Shown here in pieces: positions 1-9,837 of a stretch of 17,951 nucleotides of DNA. The first letter of the stretch is position 1, and every line of letters starts with the position of its first letter. This DNA comes from Suillus spraguei (taxonomy: Eukaryota > Basidiomycota > Agaricomycetes > Boletales > Suillaceae), in NCBI GenBank assembly GCA_016800925.1, contig JABCPU010001041.1:1-17951 (forward strand). The letters run 5' to 3'. Position numbers and translations under genes: made by a program. Below the pieces are notes generated by a model. It did not search any database and was not told the origin of the DNA. It worked only from the letters and a program-made list of their open reading frames with translations.

Positions 1-65
1 AGAGCCACTGTCGGCTGTCCTCTGTATGCTGTGGCTTCGAGAGACCGCACTTCAGATTTACAATC

Positions 66-420
66 TTGGCTGGGACTGCGGACGGGCAAGCTTGGCTGCG
101 GATCAAGGAGGACGAGATTGGCTGCAGATACAGGGAGACAGAGTGGCTGTCAACCCAGAGTGGACGAGGGTGCTGCAACTCAGGGAGGACAAGAGGCTGC
201 ATTCCCAGGGAGGACGAGAGTGGCTGCAGACCCAGGAAGACGAGACTGGCTGCAGACCCAGGAAGGACGAGATGGCTGCAGACCCAAGGAGGACGAGACT
301 GGCTGCAGACTCAGCGAGACGAGACTGGCTGCAGACCCAGGGAGGACGAGACTGGCTGCAGACCCAGCGAGACGATACTGGCTGCAGAGCCGGGGAGGAC
401 GAGACTGGCTGCAGACTCCC
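66..420. repeat. 26-27 bp GC-rich minisatellite array
   Basis: About 13 head-to-tail copies of a 26-27 bp unit with core GGACGAGACTGGCTGCAGAC followed by CCAGG. The copies between about 200 and 420 are the most alike. Those before about 200 are more diverged, with changed bases and lengths of 24-27 bp. Most units carry a PstI-like CTGCAG. The array is open in several frames on both strands, but this follows from a stop-free unit close to a multiple of three; the units mix 26 and 27 bp, so no single frame stays in register. I therefore treat it as a noncoding tandem repeat and not as a repeat protein. Confidence 0.85.
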
Positions 421-668
421 CATGTCAAATGTGGCAGTCCACTCCTGCGGCCTCCGTCTGGGTGACAATAGAAGAATTCTTGAGGACAACGGAAGCAATC
501 AACCAGTATATCATTACCAGGGATTTGCCAGCTTTTCAAGTAATCCAGCAGTTCAAGACCATGCCAGATTTCTTGATGTTTCCGGTTTTCCTGGCATTAG
601 ACCACAGCATCATTCCACTTCTGCAACACCAGAAGATCTTCTACCAGGCAGGGAGATAATTCATTGCT
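421..668. other. No recognised gene between the minisatellite and the NACHT relic
   Basis: Two plus-strand frames stay open through this stretch into about 659-697, but neither gives a family I recognise, and neither has splice or start signals that would pick it out. The position just 5' of a NACHT-type fragment means it could be a more decayed upstream part of the same relic. That is inference only. Confidence 0.4.
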
Positions 669-918
669 ATAAATGCCTTTGGCAATTTCGCCAATGAAGC
701 ACTGGAGCGCAGTCAACACAGCTTCCGACGCTCTCAATACGCCTGTCACAACTGGGCCTTACATCTCTCGCGTGCCCCAAATCCATTGGATGACGCACTC
801 ACCGTATATTGCACGCTTTTTGGAATAATCATATTATCGCCTGGCTGGAAATGGAGTGGTGTTTGAAGGGTCTGCGGTCTTGCCTCGTCATTCTATCGGA
901 AGGCAAAAATTTGTCAAG
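669..918 (+). pseudogene. Relic of a fungal NACHT-domain protein (helical region after the NTPase)
   Basis: Translating from about 669 gives a stretch with features of the helical region that follows the NACHT domain in large fungal STAND proteins: a QYACHNWALHLSRAP segment, then WLEMEWCLKGLRSCL, then ILSEG. The pattern YAC..WA.HL followed by WLE and LSEG is typical of these agaricomycete proteins. The two halves lie in different frames. The switch falls at the T-run near 817-821, where one missing T would join them. The fragment ends at 918 directly before a donor-like GTGCGT, so it may be one exon of a lost gene. There is no start codon or P-loop in this piece. NACHT proteins are nucleotide-driven signalling ATPases often linked to fungal non-self recognition. 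The assignment is from remembered family pattern and is moderate. Confidence 0.5.
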
Positions 919-1301
919 GTGCGTGTTTCAATGATTCAAGTAGCCACAACTGATATCGCCTTACGTTTTTAACTCACCTTGGAATTCTCCTTTATCTTCA
1001 GTCCAGGACTCTTGAGCCGTTACCAACGCGCAGCCCGGTGCTACTATTCACGAACGTTAAACCTATTATTCATGCCGACTTCGAATTTTCTCGATCTCTC
1101 GAGCAGTGACACGTTCTAAAAGCCTGTCATAATGGTTGCTCCTGACCGTACTTTGATGATGAGACTATGTAATTTTGCATCTGCTGTTTTTACCATTTCG
1201 TAATGTATGGTATTTGATAGCCCACCACTTTGCCAGTGCTGCATAGAAGCAGAGCGATTGAAAGCCTTGCGTCTGACTACAATTGATAGCAATGTATAAG
1301 T
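919..1301. other. No recognised gene; possible old intron at its start
   Basis: The stretch opens with GTGCGT, and a pyrimidine-rich TTTATCTTCAG occurs at about 992-1002, so an intron of about 84 nt belonging to the preceding NACHT relic is possible. The remaining sequence is AT-rich with short ORFs and nothing I can name. Confidence 0.3.
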
Positions 1302-1535
1302 GAATCCATGTCCCAGGTGGCTGTCACCGGCGCTCAATACAACTCCCGTGAGCCCAGCCCCACCTAAAATGTTTGCAAGACACTCGGGAAGACCTTCTCA
1401 AATACATCCACGGTTCCTAGACGACACAGAAGAATCGTCTCATTTGGCTGCATGGCCCGGCTGTGGTGTTGGAAAGTCTGTCGTTCCTTTACAGTAGCCG
1501 ACAAGATGAGAGGTCTCAAAGTGACGGAACATCAG
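1302..1535 (+). pseudogene. Relic of a NACHT NTPase P-loop region
   Basis: Pieces of the N-terminal NACHT region can be read in order across shifting plus-strand frames: GAQYNSREPSP, then TREDLLKYIHG (about 1386-1419), then LDDTEESS, then WLHGPA followed by VGKSVV (Walker A, about 1445-1485), and finally TVADKMRGLK (about 1491-1520). The order and spacing match the segment leading into the P-loop of fungal NACHT proteins. At least three frame changes are needed, including two extra bases inside the Walker A loop, so the fragment cannot encode an active ATPase. Homology stops after about 1535. It lies downstream of the fragment at 669-918, although in an intact protein the P-loop would come first. 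This means rearrangement or two independent relics. Confidence 0.6.
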
Positions 1536-1838
1536 TGAACTGGTAGGGAAAGTAGAAAATATAATATATAACATTATATAGTACATAATCACACCCATCA
1601 GCATAATTCTGCCATCGAACATCACATAGTCATATTTGACCTTAGAGAGAAACAAGCGTTCCTGACCGTGATCTACTCAAGTTTGTGATCGGGAACGGAC
1701 TCTTCACATACTCTAACTTGAACTTGGAAGGGAACTGAGCAAAAGCCGATGCATTATTCTTTCTTGTTTGGTTGTACGAGATTGTACGTCGCTGACGGTC
1801 TTACTTATGTCTCACATATGTTTTTCTTCTGTCCCCTC

Positions 1839-1844
1839 TATAAG
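1839..1844 (+). promoter_or_regulatory. TATA-box-like element
   Basis: TATAAG sits in CCTCTATAAGCATAC. A pyrimidine-rich stretch follows at about 1872-1892, and the first good ATG (GAAAATG, A at -3) is at 2000. The arrangement is that of a fungal core promoter, but expression is not shown. Confidence 0.35.
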
Positions 1845-1999
1845 CATACTTCGAAGTGAGTTCGCGACAGACTACTTCACCTTTTGCCTCGTTTACACAT
1901 AATTGGTCAGTCTGCTAGAAAACACAGTTCAATCTGACATTTTCCAAGAATTGCCTCACATTTCCTCTGACGAAGAATACACGCTATCATATTCTGAAA

Positions 2000-2194
2000 A
2001 TGCCCTCAAACTATCCTTTCGTTGTGTCGCAGATGTGGATCAACATGACTGATCATGATCAAATCATCATCGACACTAACGCAATTGCTGGCGATACGGT
2101 ATTGGTTGTTTATTGTGCAATATAATGCTATTCATCACTGATGCAGGCTGCAGCAGTTACTGGCAACTGGTTATCAATGTATGTGACATTTTAG
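2000..2194 (+). CDS. Candidate small spliced gene, unknown product
   Basis: I do not recognise this product. The case for a gene is architectural. A TATA-like element lies 155 bp upstream, and ATG 2000-2002 has A at -3. The exon 2000-2098 encodes 33 codons beginning MPSNYPFVVSQMW. An intron 2099-2146 of 48 nt runs from GTATTG to GATGCAG with a branch-like CACTGAT shortly before the acceptor. The second exon opens in frame (AAAVTGNWLSM) and would stop at 2192-2194. A second intron could begin at GTATGT (2179), with a branch-like GCTGATAG and an acceptor at TAG 2238 or 2251, which would change the C-terminus. The peptide of about 47-49 residues has no signal peptide, CaaX box or motif I can name. 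It may be the 5' end of a larger degraded gene. Confidence 0.25.
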
Positions 2195-3387
2195 TCGACC
2201 CATTTCTAGGCTGATAGGCTATACGATGTATTGCCTAGAATCGATTGCTAGGGTTCTGTGTTATGATGATGCACAAGACGGTGACCGCTCATGTATGTCG
2301 CCATCATCTCATTTGATGAGCTCTTTTTTGAGTTGACTTCCGCTGTTGTATTCAATCTTTTGTGATGTCATCCATCCTCGACTTATCTCAATCGATTATG
2401 GTATGTTTATATGATTGAAAATGTGCGCATATATTCACTTTATTTCATTATGGCTCTCCGGCGTTTTACATTCAGCTTTAGCACTTCTTGTAAGATGTAT
2501 TCATGCCAGTGACGATTTTGCAAAGCTGATGGCCTCATTTTTTTCCAGCTAAGATGTTCGTTGTCTCGATAATTACCGTCAATGACTTCTGCACACCTCA
2601 CTGGAAGTTGCGATGTTTGACAGGTGCTCACATGGATTGTTATACTACATGTCCCGTAATGTACACGCTGTTAATACTAATCATACGATTGAGCTGCACA
2701 GTGCGGTCGGGATGAGCACGATGCCAGTACAATATCGAGTAAATATTTCGAAACACAGCTGGACGTTCCCTTTTAGTAACTTGCCCTACAGCGTACCGTG
2801 GAGGATGAAGGATCTGCTTGGATATTAATATTGTTGTTGTAGGCTCAGTCTGAGCACGAAATATGTTGTGCATGCAATATGTAGTATGTACAGTTTGGCT
2901 CGTTCAAGCCTACGTAAAATGACCAAAAAAACACGACAACATCAGCGCTGCTCGTTGCAGCCTGATTTTCAGGAGCAGCATTCACTCGTTCAGGAGATCA
3001 TCGAGACGCTAGTCACATTGCATATTCTTACCATAGTACTAGAGAGGGAGTATGGCAGTGCGTGAAATACGGGAGCTCCGCAACAAATGCAAAAGACTCG
3101 GAATCATATGTTACGGTCATCTAGAACACTGGCTGGGCCTGAGCTGCAACATTGAGGAAGAGCAGTGGCAGGCAGGGCATTTGCCACAGTAGCGATAGGA
3201 GCTGCAGTCTCGCCTGCCTTTTTCTGCTCAGGGTCCTCCGAGTCTAAGGTGGACAACATGCCGCGGCTATTCGTGCTTATATATGTTGTAGATACTAATA
3301 GGCCGGCTATACATAGTGGCAGTTTGTTTGGCAAGAGCCTCTAAACCAAATAACATTCTCACGACGCGAACGACGTTGACTTGAATA
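2195..3387. other. Region without a recognised gene upstream of the Virilizer-like gene
   Basis: Only short ORFs on both strands are present, and none has a recognisable domain. The most protein-like is on the minus strand at 3104-3334. It includes a Met at about 3260 followed by LSTLDSEDPEQKKAGETAAP, with a TATATAAG about 25 bp further upstream on the same strand (about 3281-3288). It could be a small divergent gene, but there is no homology to support it. The last few hundred bases before 3388 must contain the promoter of the Virilizer-like gene, and I see no clear plus-strand TATA there. Confidence 0.4.
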
Positions 3388-6300
3388 ATGCTACTGCAAT
3401 GGTGCACGCTCACTCCTGCGGGCCCGTCCAAGCTCTCTGCTATCAGGTTCTCGTCACCAAGCAGAGTGCACTCGATCAAGATATTTCCCACAGACGCGCA
3501 GCCCTTTGGTCAGTGTCCAGACATCATTGCGTAAGTGCGACTATTCCTGATATGCTGCGTGACATAGAATTAACAGTGTGATCAGCCGCACAGAACCAGA
3601 AGCGTTCTTTCTTGATGTATATTTCAATGCCCACCCCGTGGGTTCACCGGCGGACGCGAAGCAAAAGCTCAAGGCACCTAATGCACTTATGCCAACCGTC
3701 ATCCCATACGCAGGTGGTATAGTGGAATATGCAGTGAACATGGGCTCCGAGGTACCTTGAATGCCATTTATATCTTGTATTTTCCAACTAAACTCTCAGT
3801 TGCGACTCGTTTAATGATTGTACTGGAGACTTTGAAACAGTATCAATGGCAATATACGGCGATGTGTTTCAGAAACACCACCCAAGTCAATTACTTATTC
3901 TCCCCTCTCCCTACCCACACATTCTTCCATTCCCCTCGTACCTGCCTTAGACGCTGCAAAGAGTAACGACCCGACTGCTCTTGCCAGGAATCTCCTGGCA
4001 CTCATCCCCGATGCGCCCTCCCTTTTCCTCGTCATCCGCCTTATGTTCTGCCTCAAGCAACCTAATGATGACTGGGAGCTCCCTGAATTTCCGCATCTAT
4101 ATTCCGACCTGAACAAGGAAGAAATGGATATCGATTTAGATACTGCCTTTCGATGTTTGAGTCGTCCTGTGGTGGATGACATTTCATCAGAGCAATTGCA
4201 TCGTTTTGCAAGGAAGGTCTCCGAGGCTGTTGGCCCTAGGGTACGTCTTATGAGGTCAATCCCCATCTAAACCTATTGACTCGTTTCGTAGGATGATGCA
4301 CAATCGTATCTCATTGCAGGCATTCTTTCTCGTTCTGCTTCGCAGACTCCTGAATTTACACAGGCTTTGATGGTAGGTCAGTTCTTAGGTGCACAGCACC
4401 TGTTTTCATACCCTTGCAGCAAGCGCTCGAACTTGAGACGATATTGACCCATCAACCTTGGATGAAGATGCCTTATTCACACTTCTGGATGCATTACGAA
4501 TCCCGATATATCACGGTTGTTGAAGTCATCGTGTTTCTTAATGTCCTACGAGCTGTCCTTGCGCTGCCGACAGTGACCCCTGAGATGAAGAAAGCTTGTC
4601 GACGGTTAAGTGATCGGGTAGGGTCGTGGACAGTCTTTGAACAAGCGCTGTCCGGTGCCCCAGACGCAGATTACAGCAGAGCGGCGCAGTTTCTCAAAGA
4701 CATTGGAAAGGAGGAGAAGAGTTTTGGTATATGGCTATCGTGTATCACCACTCATGAGGACCTTCTTGCGAAGATCAGAGATGCGCCGGCATACGAGGGC
4801 ATGTATCCGCTAGATTTGATGTCTGGCTTGGATCCCTCTGAGGAAATAACGCATTCAGAGTTCATGGCATTCGTTAGGGCATATGTTGGCGTTGCTTCAG
4901 TGCTAGCTGTGTACGCCTGGTCAGACAGCCTTCCAAATTTACATTGTCGCGAGCGCACTCTGGGTGTTTTGCGCTTGTGGCAGGAAATTCCTGGATATCG
5001 TGCGGTAAGTCATGCTTATCATTACTTTGCCCAAATTCTGATGAGTGTATCAGATCATCTCCCCCTTACTACTCCTACCCCAAATGACCTTCCGCTTGGA
5101 ATGTATGACAAGCGGGAATGATCCACCCACAACTGCAGGCATCAATGCGGAGTCCCTCCTTTTCGCACTTGCAGCCAACCCGCAAAGTTTCCTTAACCCT
5201 GATTTTGTTCGTTGCGTAAGGGGCTGGGAACCATTCAGCCTAACATGGATCAACGAGCGAGAACGAGCAGACATTGAGCGCGCCGCCAAACTTGCAGACG
5301 AAGGCGTTGGTGGGGCTGTAGAGGAACTCGTTGGGTTCGCGAAAGAAGGTCACGACGCAATTTTGGATCAAGGCAGGATACGGACTCTTAGGATTGCTGT
5401 GGCTGTCATCATGCACACGCTGGAGGATAATACCGAGAGTGGAACCAAACGCGGCGACTGGACGGTGTTGGAGGCTGTGTGGGGTGAGCATACGCATGGA
5501 CTTTTGAATTACGCGATCGATGTGTTTTCTCGTATCAGCGTGGAGGTGAAGCAGGGTTTCTCTTTGCCCCCTCTCCATCGCCTACGATTGATCTTGAATC
5601 CCTCTTGCTCGTGACAAATGAGAGCCTCCACTTCATTACGAGTTTACATGCACTCTCCATTACGACAAGCCGTGCAGCGGACGCTACGTAAGCGGCGTTT
5701 TGGACATGTACAGCTGCGCTGATGCCGCATCCCACGAATCTGTCACGAACAGCGCAGTACGGGACGCCGCACTCCTGGTCAAGCATGCGTGTGCCAATGT
5801 ACTCTATGTGTTTTCAAGGTGCTCGCAGGATCAGCCCAAGGGCAGTTCATCTGTAGTCCTCCGCACACTCTTTGAACAGGGGCTCCATTTCGATGATATC
5901 GATCCTACGAGAAAGCTTTTGAGTGCTTTTGACCTGGTCCTTCGAGTTCTAGCAGATGATGGAGATAGCCTGCCCGCGGCTGGATGCCTATCGTCATTCC
6001 ACAAATTCTGACTCCTCTCACACTCTTCTTCCGTCATCTCGAACCTGTAAACAAGGTCCAGCTGGTTCAGCGACTCGCTAGCCTCGACCAGGGTGTGTTA
6101 GGGCTGGGTGAATTCCTCGTCCAGGGAGAGGTGAAGAGACTTGCCGGTCTTCTGAAGGTGATGGCTGAGAGAGGGCTTGTCACTCAGTGGGAGGTGGGCG
6201 CGGGACTCGAGTTTGTTGCAGGGCTTATAGAAGGTGAAGACAGCGACTGGTGTATATCCGCATTACACCAATCCGAGTGGGGAACCATCATGACCGGCTT

Positions 6301-7222
6301 ACTCGAAGCCAGCCTCTACTCAAAACATCTAGGAACGATTGCCGGGAGGTTGGCTGAGAACCCAGAGTCCCTGTGGATTGAGCTGAAACTTCCTGTCGTT
6401 GCTGTACTCTTGCGTGGGGTGCAGGTGCAAGAGTCGAGCATATGCAGGATGAACGCCTTCGGCTTGATCTCTGCTGTCCTTGAGACGACCGACGAAAAAG
6501 ACAGGGATCCTGAACGGCTACTCTGGGAAGTAGGACACGCACTGGGTGCGGTAGTAGAATCAAATGACAACCTCTCCTCTCTCGACTCCGAGAGTGTCGT
6601 CAACACGCTTCTACTCCTCGATTCTCCCTCTCAATCTGATCTCCATGGGATCGCCTCCGAGCAGTGGCTCAAGCTCTGCACGCACTTGGAAAGAACCTTA
6701 CCACCCAACATGCTCCACATGCTCCCTATCATCAAAGGTTTCCATCCCTCCCCATCTCCACTACCCACGATCTCATCCTCCCATCAACCCTCACGCTATC
6801 CCTATACGACCTAATCTCTCTCCTTCAACCACCAGCACCCCTACCCAGCACCCCACCACCAAAGCGCAAATCACCAAGCCAAGACGTCCTAGGTCTCGTC
6901 GCTATCTCCCCACCAACCGCAGTGCTACGCTCGCCAGCTGTTACGGGTCTCACAAAGACATATACGCGGAATGATTTTCGTGAGTTGAGGCAGTTACCGA
7001 GCGCGAGGCAGAATACAAGTAGGTTGCCCAGTATGCATGTTGATGTGAGTTTTTTTTTTTTTTCTTTTTTTTCTGTGGGTTCAGATATCAAATCACTGCA
7101 TACAGGATTTCCTCCAGGTTGAAATGTCATCTTCACCACTCGTTCAGCCCGTAGCGCCTTCGGGAGACATGTTGAATCTGTCCCCGTCGTTTAACATGGG
7201 AAAGGAGAATGGGTACATTTAG
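3388..7222 (+). CDS. Virilizer-like protein (VIR_N domain), frame-broken
   Basis: Putative fungal Virilizer (VIRMA/VIR family), the scaffold of the nuclear m6A mRNA-methyltransferase complex. The N-terminus (MLLQWCTLTPAGPSKLSAIR, then EPEAFFLDVYFNAHPVG, then PNALMPTVIPYAGG) is the VIR_N region. The middle is alpha-helical and ARM/HEAT-like. The C-terminus has the basidiomycete signature GLVAISPPTAVLRSPAVTG followed by ARQNTSRLPSMHVD. Proposed exons: 3388-3530, 3586-3751, 3800-4240, 4292-4372, 4420-5004, 5054-7044 and 7106-7222; all six introns are GT-AG of 47-61 nt. The total is about 1,175 codons. Conserved segments fall in different frames, which needs about seven single-base corrections near 3800, 3821, 3946, 5567-5571 (C-run), 5686, 5980 and 6738. 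The sequence as given cannot encode the whole protein: it is either a pseudogene or a sequence with base errors. ATG 3388 is chosen because the conserved N-terminus starts there. Family call firm, integrity doubtful. Confidence 0.75.
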
Positions 7223-7369
7223 AATTGTGAAATAATGTCGTCATCATCGTTGTCCTGGTGGAATTGGGTCGGATCGTGTGCGTGGGGTACTTTGTTCTTG
7301 TTCTTGGAATTTAATGTGTAAGATAAGATATGTCTGTATACTACAATGCTACAACCCATCCATTGCCAT

Positions 7370-7375
7370 AATAAA
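7370..7375 (+). terminator. Poly(A)-signal-like AATAAA
   Basis: AATAAA occurs 148 nt after the Virilizer-like stop codon, inside the 205-bp gap between the two convergent genes. It would place the plus-strand transcript end close to or inside the 3' end of mdm34. Fungal poly(A) signals are loose, so this is suggestive only. Confidence 0.3.
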
Positions 7376-7427
7376 TCATCATCATGAATCGTGTTGAGAA
7401 TCCAAGTCACAGGATCAATCAATTAAT

Positions 7428-9600
7428 CTAGTGTGGACGTCGTCTTCGAACGTCATGGGAAGAGGGACGCGGTAGATTGGAGGCTGAGGATAGGGATTGC
7501 TGTGATAGTGCTGGTGGTGGTGAGCGGAAATATCGATCCATATCAGATTGATCGAATTCTGACGGAGGTAAAGGCGAGAGCGGTTGTTCCGGGACATAGA
7601 TGACTTCTTCGCAGGTGTTTGAATGTCTGGCGCTCTCGACCTCCCACTCCCAATTTTGTACATCCTCTTCCTCCTCGCCTTAACAACAGGTCGCTCGCCC
7701 ATCACCTGTTCCTTACTCGCCGTCCTCGGAGGAACGCTCCGTACCGTGAAATGAGCGAGCGAGCGCGTATAGGGTGATAATGTGTGGTTCGAATGGGATA
7801 AGGTGCTTAGTTGGGAGATGGTGTTGTTGAGTGCAGGGCGGAGGATGACAGGGTCCGGGTCTGACTCTGTGGGATGTCCATGGGTGATGCTCCAGGTGTC
7901 GAAATGGTTTGAATTAGAGGGAGAAGAGAGGGAGAGGCGGCGGGAGGAGAGGGACGGTTTGAGTGAGGTTCCTGCGTCTGTATCTATGTTCGTGGTTGTG
8001 TCTAGGGGTGCGATAGAGGACGGTGGGGTGTCGATGACGCCGCTGCTTGAGGAGAATTGAGTTTCGAGGCTGGAGGGAGTGATGGGGCGGGGTGGGAGAG
8101 ATTGGATAGGAAAATCACACCCAGGCTCTGATCGTGTGTAGTGGCGTGGTTCGCCGTAAAGCGAAGACGTAAGAGGGAAATACGGGTTGAAACTAGGATG
8201 CGGGCGATGAATGGAGAAGCGCGCAGGATGCGATGGACGGGAACTGGGGGTATGAACAGACAGAAGCTGCGTCTGGTAAACGGGGTGTATTTGAAGGAGA
8301 CTGGATCATGGATTGCGAATGGTATACTCTCGGACGGGTGATAGTGCCACCACCCACTGCAGGCAGAGTTTCGTATTCCGCGATAGGCTCCTCGACGATG
8401 GTTGGGGGTGGTGAATACTCAGGTAGTGAATCTTCCCAGTCCACGACATCGAAAGAACCCTGTTCCCCTTCGCCTTCCAAGTTTTCGTCTTCTCCTGGCT
8501 CTTCAGTAAGTTCCCCAAGACCCATGTTACGCGTGAAGAGGCGGCTAAAGGATGAGAAGACACTCTTTGTTGGAGTCCCTCTGGACGGAGGCCGTATGTT
8601 GGGTCAAATATTTCTTGCTCTGGATTGGAGGAAGATGGGTCTGATAGTGGCGGACTGGTATGAGGGGGAGTAGAGAGAGTTCGGGTACTTCTACGAGCTG
8701 AGCTTGATACAGATGCGCCCGATATCGAACGTGCACGACCGTAGGAGAGAGACCCAAGGGATTGTTGGCGCAACCCGATACCAGAAAATCCAGGTGACAT
8801 GCAAGCGAGGTCAGGTGCAGAAACAATATCGAAAGCTCTGCGCCGCAACGTGGGTGCTCGCTTGTCGAGATACGGTGCCTCTACTTTGGCTTTTACCCAC
8901 TGTTGACTGAGACGATGAATGATTCCTGGTAGATCCTCTCTGAACATTTGCCTGAGCTGGCCTTCGATCTCGCGTTGAATGAACTTTTGAATTACGGCAA
9001 TGGAGTCAAATGTGCTGTTTATATCTACATTTTGGAGAGGGTCTGTCTTGAATACGAGTGTGATGCCCTTTTGCTTCGAGACGACTAGGACGACATAGGA
9101 GTTAAGTTTGAAGTGGGAGAGGCGGAGAAGCATTGGGACTACAAGAGGGTCTTTGGCAGCCAGCATGCCACGAGAGCCTGTCATGATATGTATATCGGGC
9201 TGTTTGTGATTCAAGGGATTCGCCTGATAAAGAAATTTTCAAGATGACGGAACGAAGGGGATGTAAGTGTCTGCACTAAGCACCTGCACTTTTGTCTTGA
9301 GTACGATATGTGCATCTCCTGCATAAGTAAAGCGAAATATGCCGCGAAAGTGGTCCATTGTCAGGTCACCGATATCCCGAATTTCGAGTTCTGGCGGCTG
9401 TGAGGTGGCATGAGGAGTGAAGTACGATGAAGTTTGGACGATGCAAGACTCACTTGTGTCCCCATCTCAAGCTCTACAACTTCTATCTTGTCAGCGATAA
9501 CTGGCGGTTTGTTGCCCTTGTTAAGGGCGTTATTGAGCATCTGGATAGCATCTGTGTGAAACTGGTCGGAAAAGCGTGGCCATTCAAATGTGAACGACAT
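7428..9600 (-). CDS. mdm34: Mdm34, ERMES-complex subunit (SMP domain), frame-broken
   Basis: Mdm34 is the mitochondrial outer-membrane member of ERMES (with Mmm1, Mdm10 and Mdm12), which tethers mitochondria to the ER and moves phospholipids. The N-terminus [53 protein letters not shown] and [15 protein letters not shown], followed by [20 protein letters not shown] and [20 protein letters not shown], is the SMP domain of this family. Exons are 9454-9600, 9284-9397 and 7428-9223; introns of 56 and 60 nt run GTGAGT..CAG and GTGCTT..CAG. The C-terminal half is low-complexity with islands [27 protein letters not shown] and SDMDRYFRS. These islands lie in three frames, with breaks near 8572 (one base short in a CC run), 8193-8197 and 7608-7612. 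The SMP domain itself is unbroken. If the breaks are real, translation would leave the conserved frame after about residue 304. The alternative is sequence error. Confidence 0.85.
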
Positions 9601-9810
9601 TTCTGTATGTCAGCTGTTATGATTTGCCGACCAGTCAGCATTCAAAATAACCGAAGGCAGGTCAAAACCAGGTGGACGTCAAACTCGGATGTGCATTGTT
9701 TGGATGACTACAAGATGGTCGTGACTGCAGGTAAGGGAACGGCTCAGGCACGGAAGCAATTGCTAAACTTGCCAGTCCCCCTAACTCAGACAAGTGGAAA
9801 CAGCTCACTA

Positions 9811-9837
9811 CTATTAGTTACCACTAGTTCGTGCACT
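9811..9837 (+). repeat. Left terminal inverted repeat
   Basis: 27 bp beginning CTATTAGTTACCACTAG and ending GCACT, preceded by the TA target duplication at 9809-9810. It is an exact reverse complement of 11130-11156. It contains the palindrome ACTAGT. Confidence 0.9.

Noticed and set aside
26..697. Long overlapping ORFs of 144-223 codons on plus, and 119-131 on minus, across the minisatellite
   Set aside because: They arise from the stop-free repeat unit in several frames at once. No frame is favoured, and the units are not a constant multiple of three.
2000..2130. Small mating-pheromone-like precursor ending YCAI if the intron is retained
   Set aside because: A CaaX box needs Cys as the fourth residue from the end. 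Here it is third, and no pheromone-like core is visible.
5480..5550. A GTGAGC..CAG intron that would remove the Virilizer frame break near 5567
   Set aside because: It would delete a helix-like stretch (LLNYAIDVFSRISVEVKQ) that fits the protein, and a single missing C in the C-run explains the break more simply.
5688..5752. A GTAAGC..AACAG intron that would repair the frame near 5686
   Set aside because: The skipped stretch (VSGVLDMYSCADAASHES) looks like a conserved coding segment of the same protein. A one-base deletion is preferred, although this intron cannot be excluded without transcripts.
4414..6814. Separate genes for the ORFs at 4414-5121, 5045-5614, 5700-6011 and 5984-6814
   Set aside because: They are consecutive exon or frame segments of one Virilizer-like protein, in the expected order.
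8193..8673. Independent ORFs on both strands inside the mdm34 C-terminal region
   Set aside because: The minus ORF 8193-8525 is the frame-shifted middle of mdm34. The plus ORFs are its antisense shadows in low-complexity sequence.
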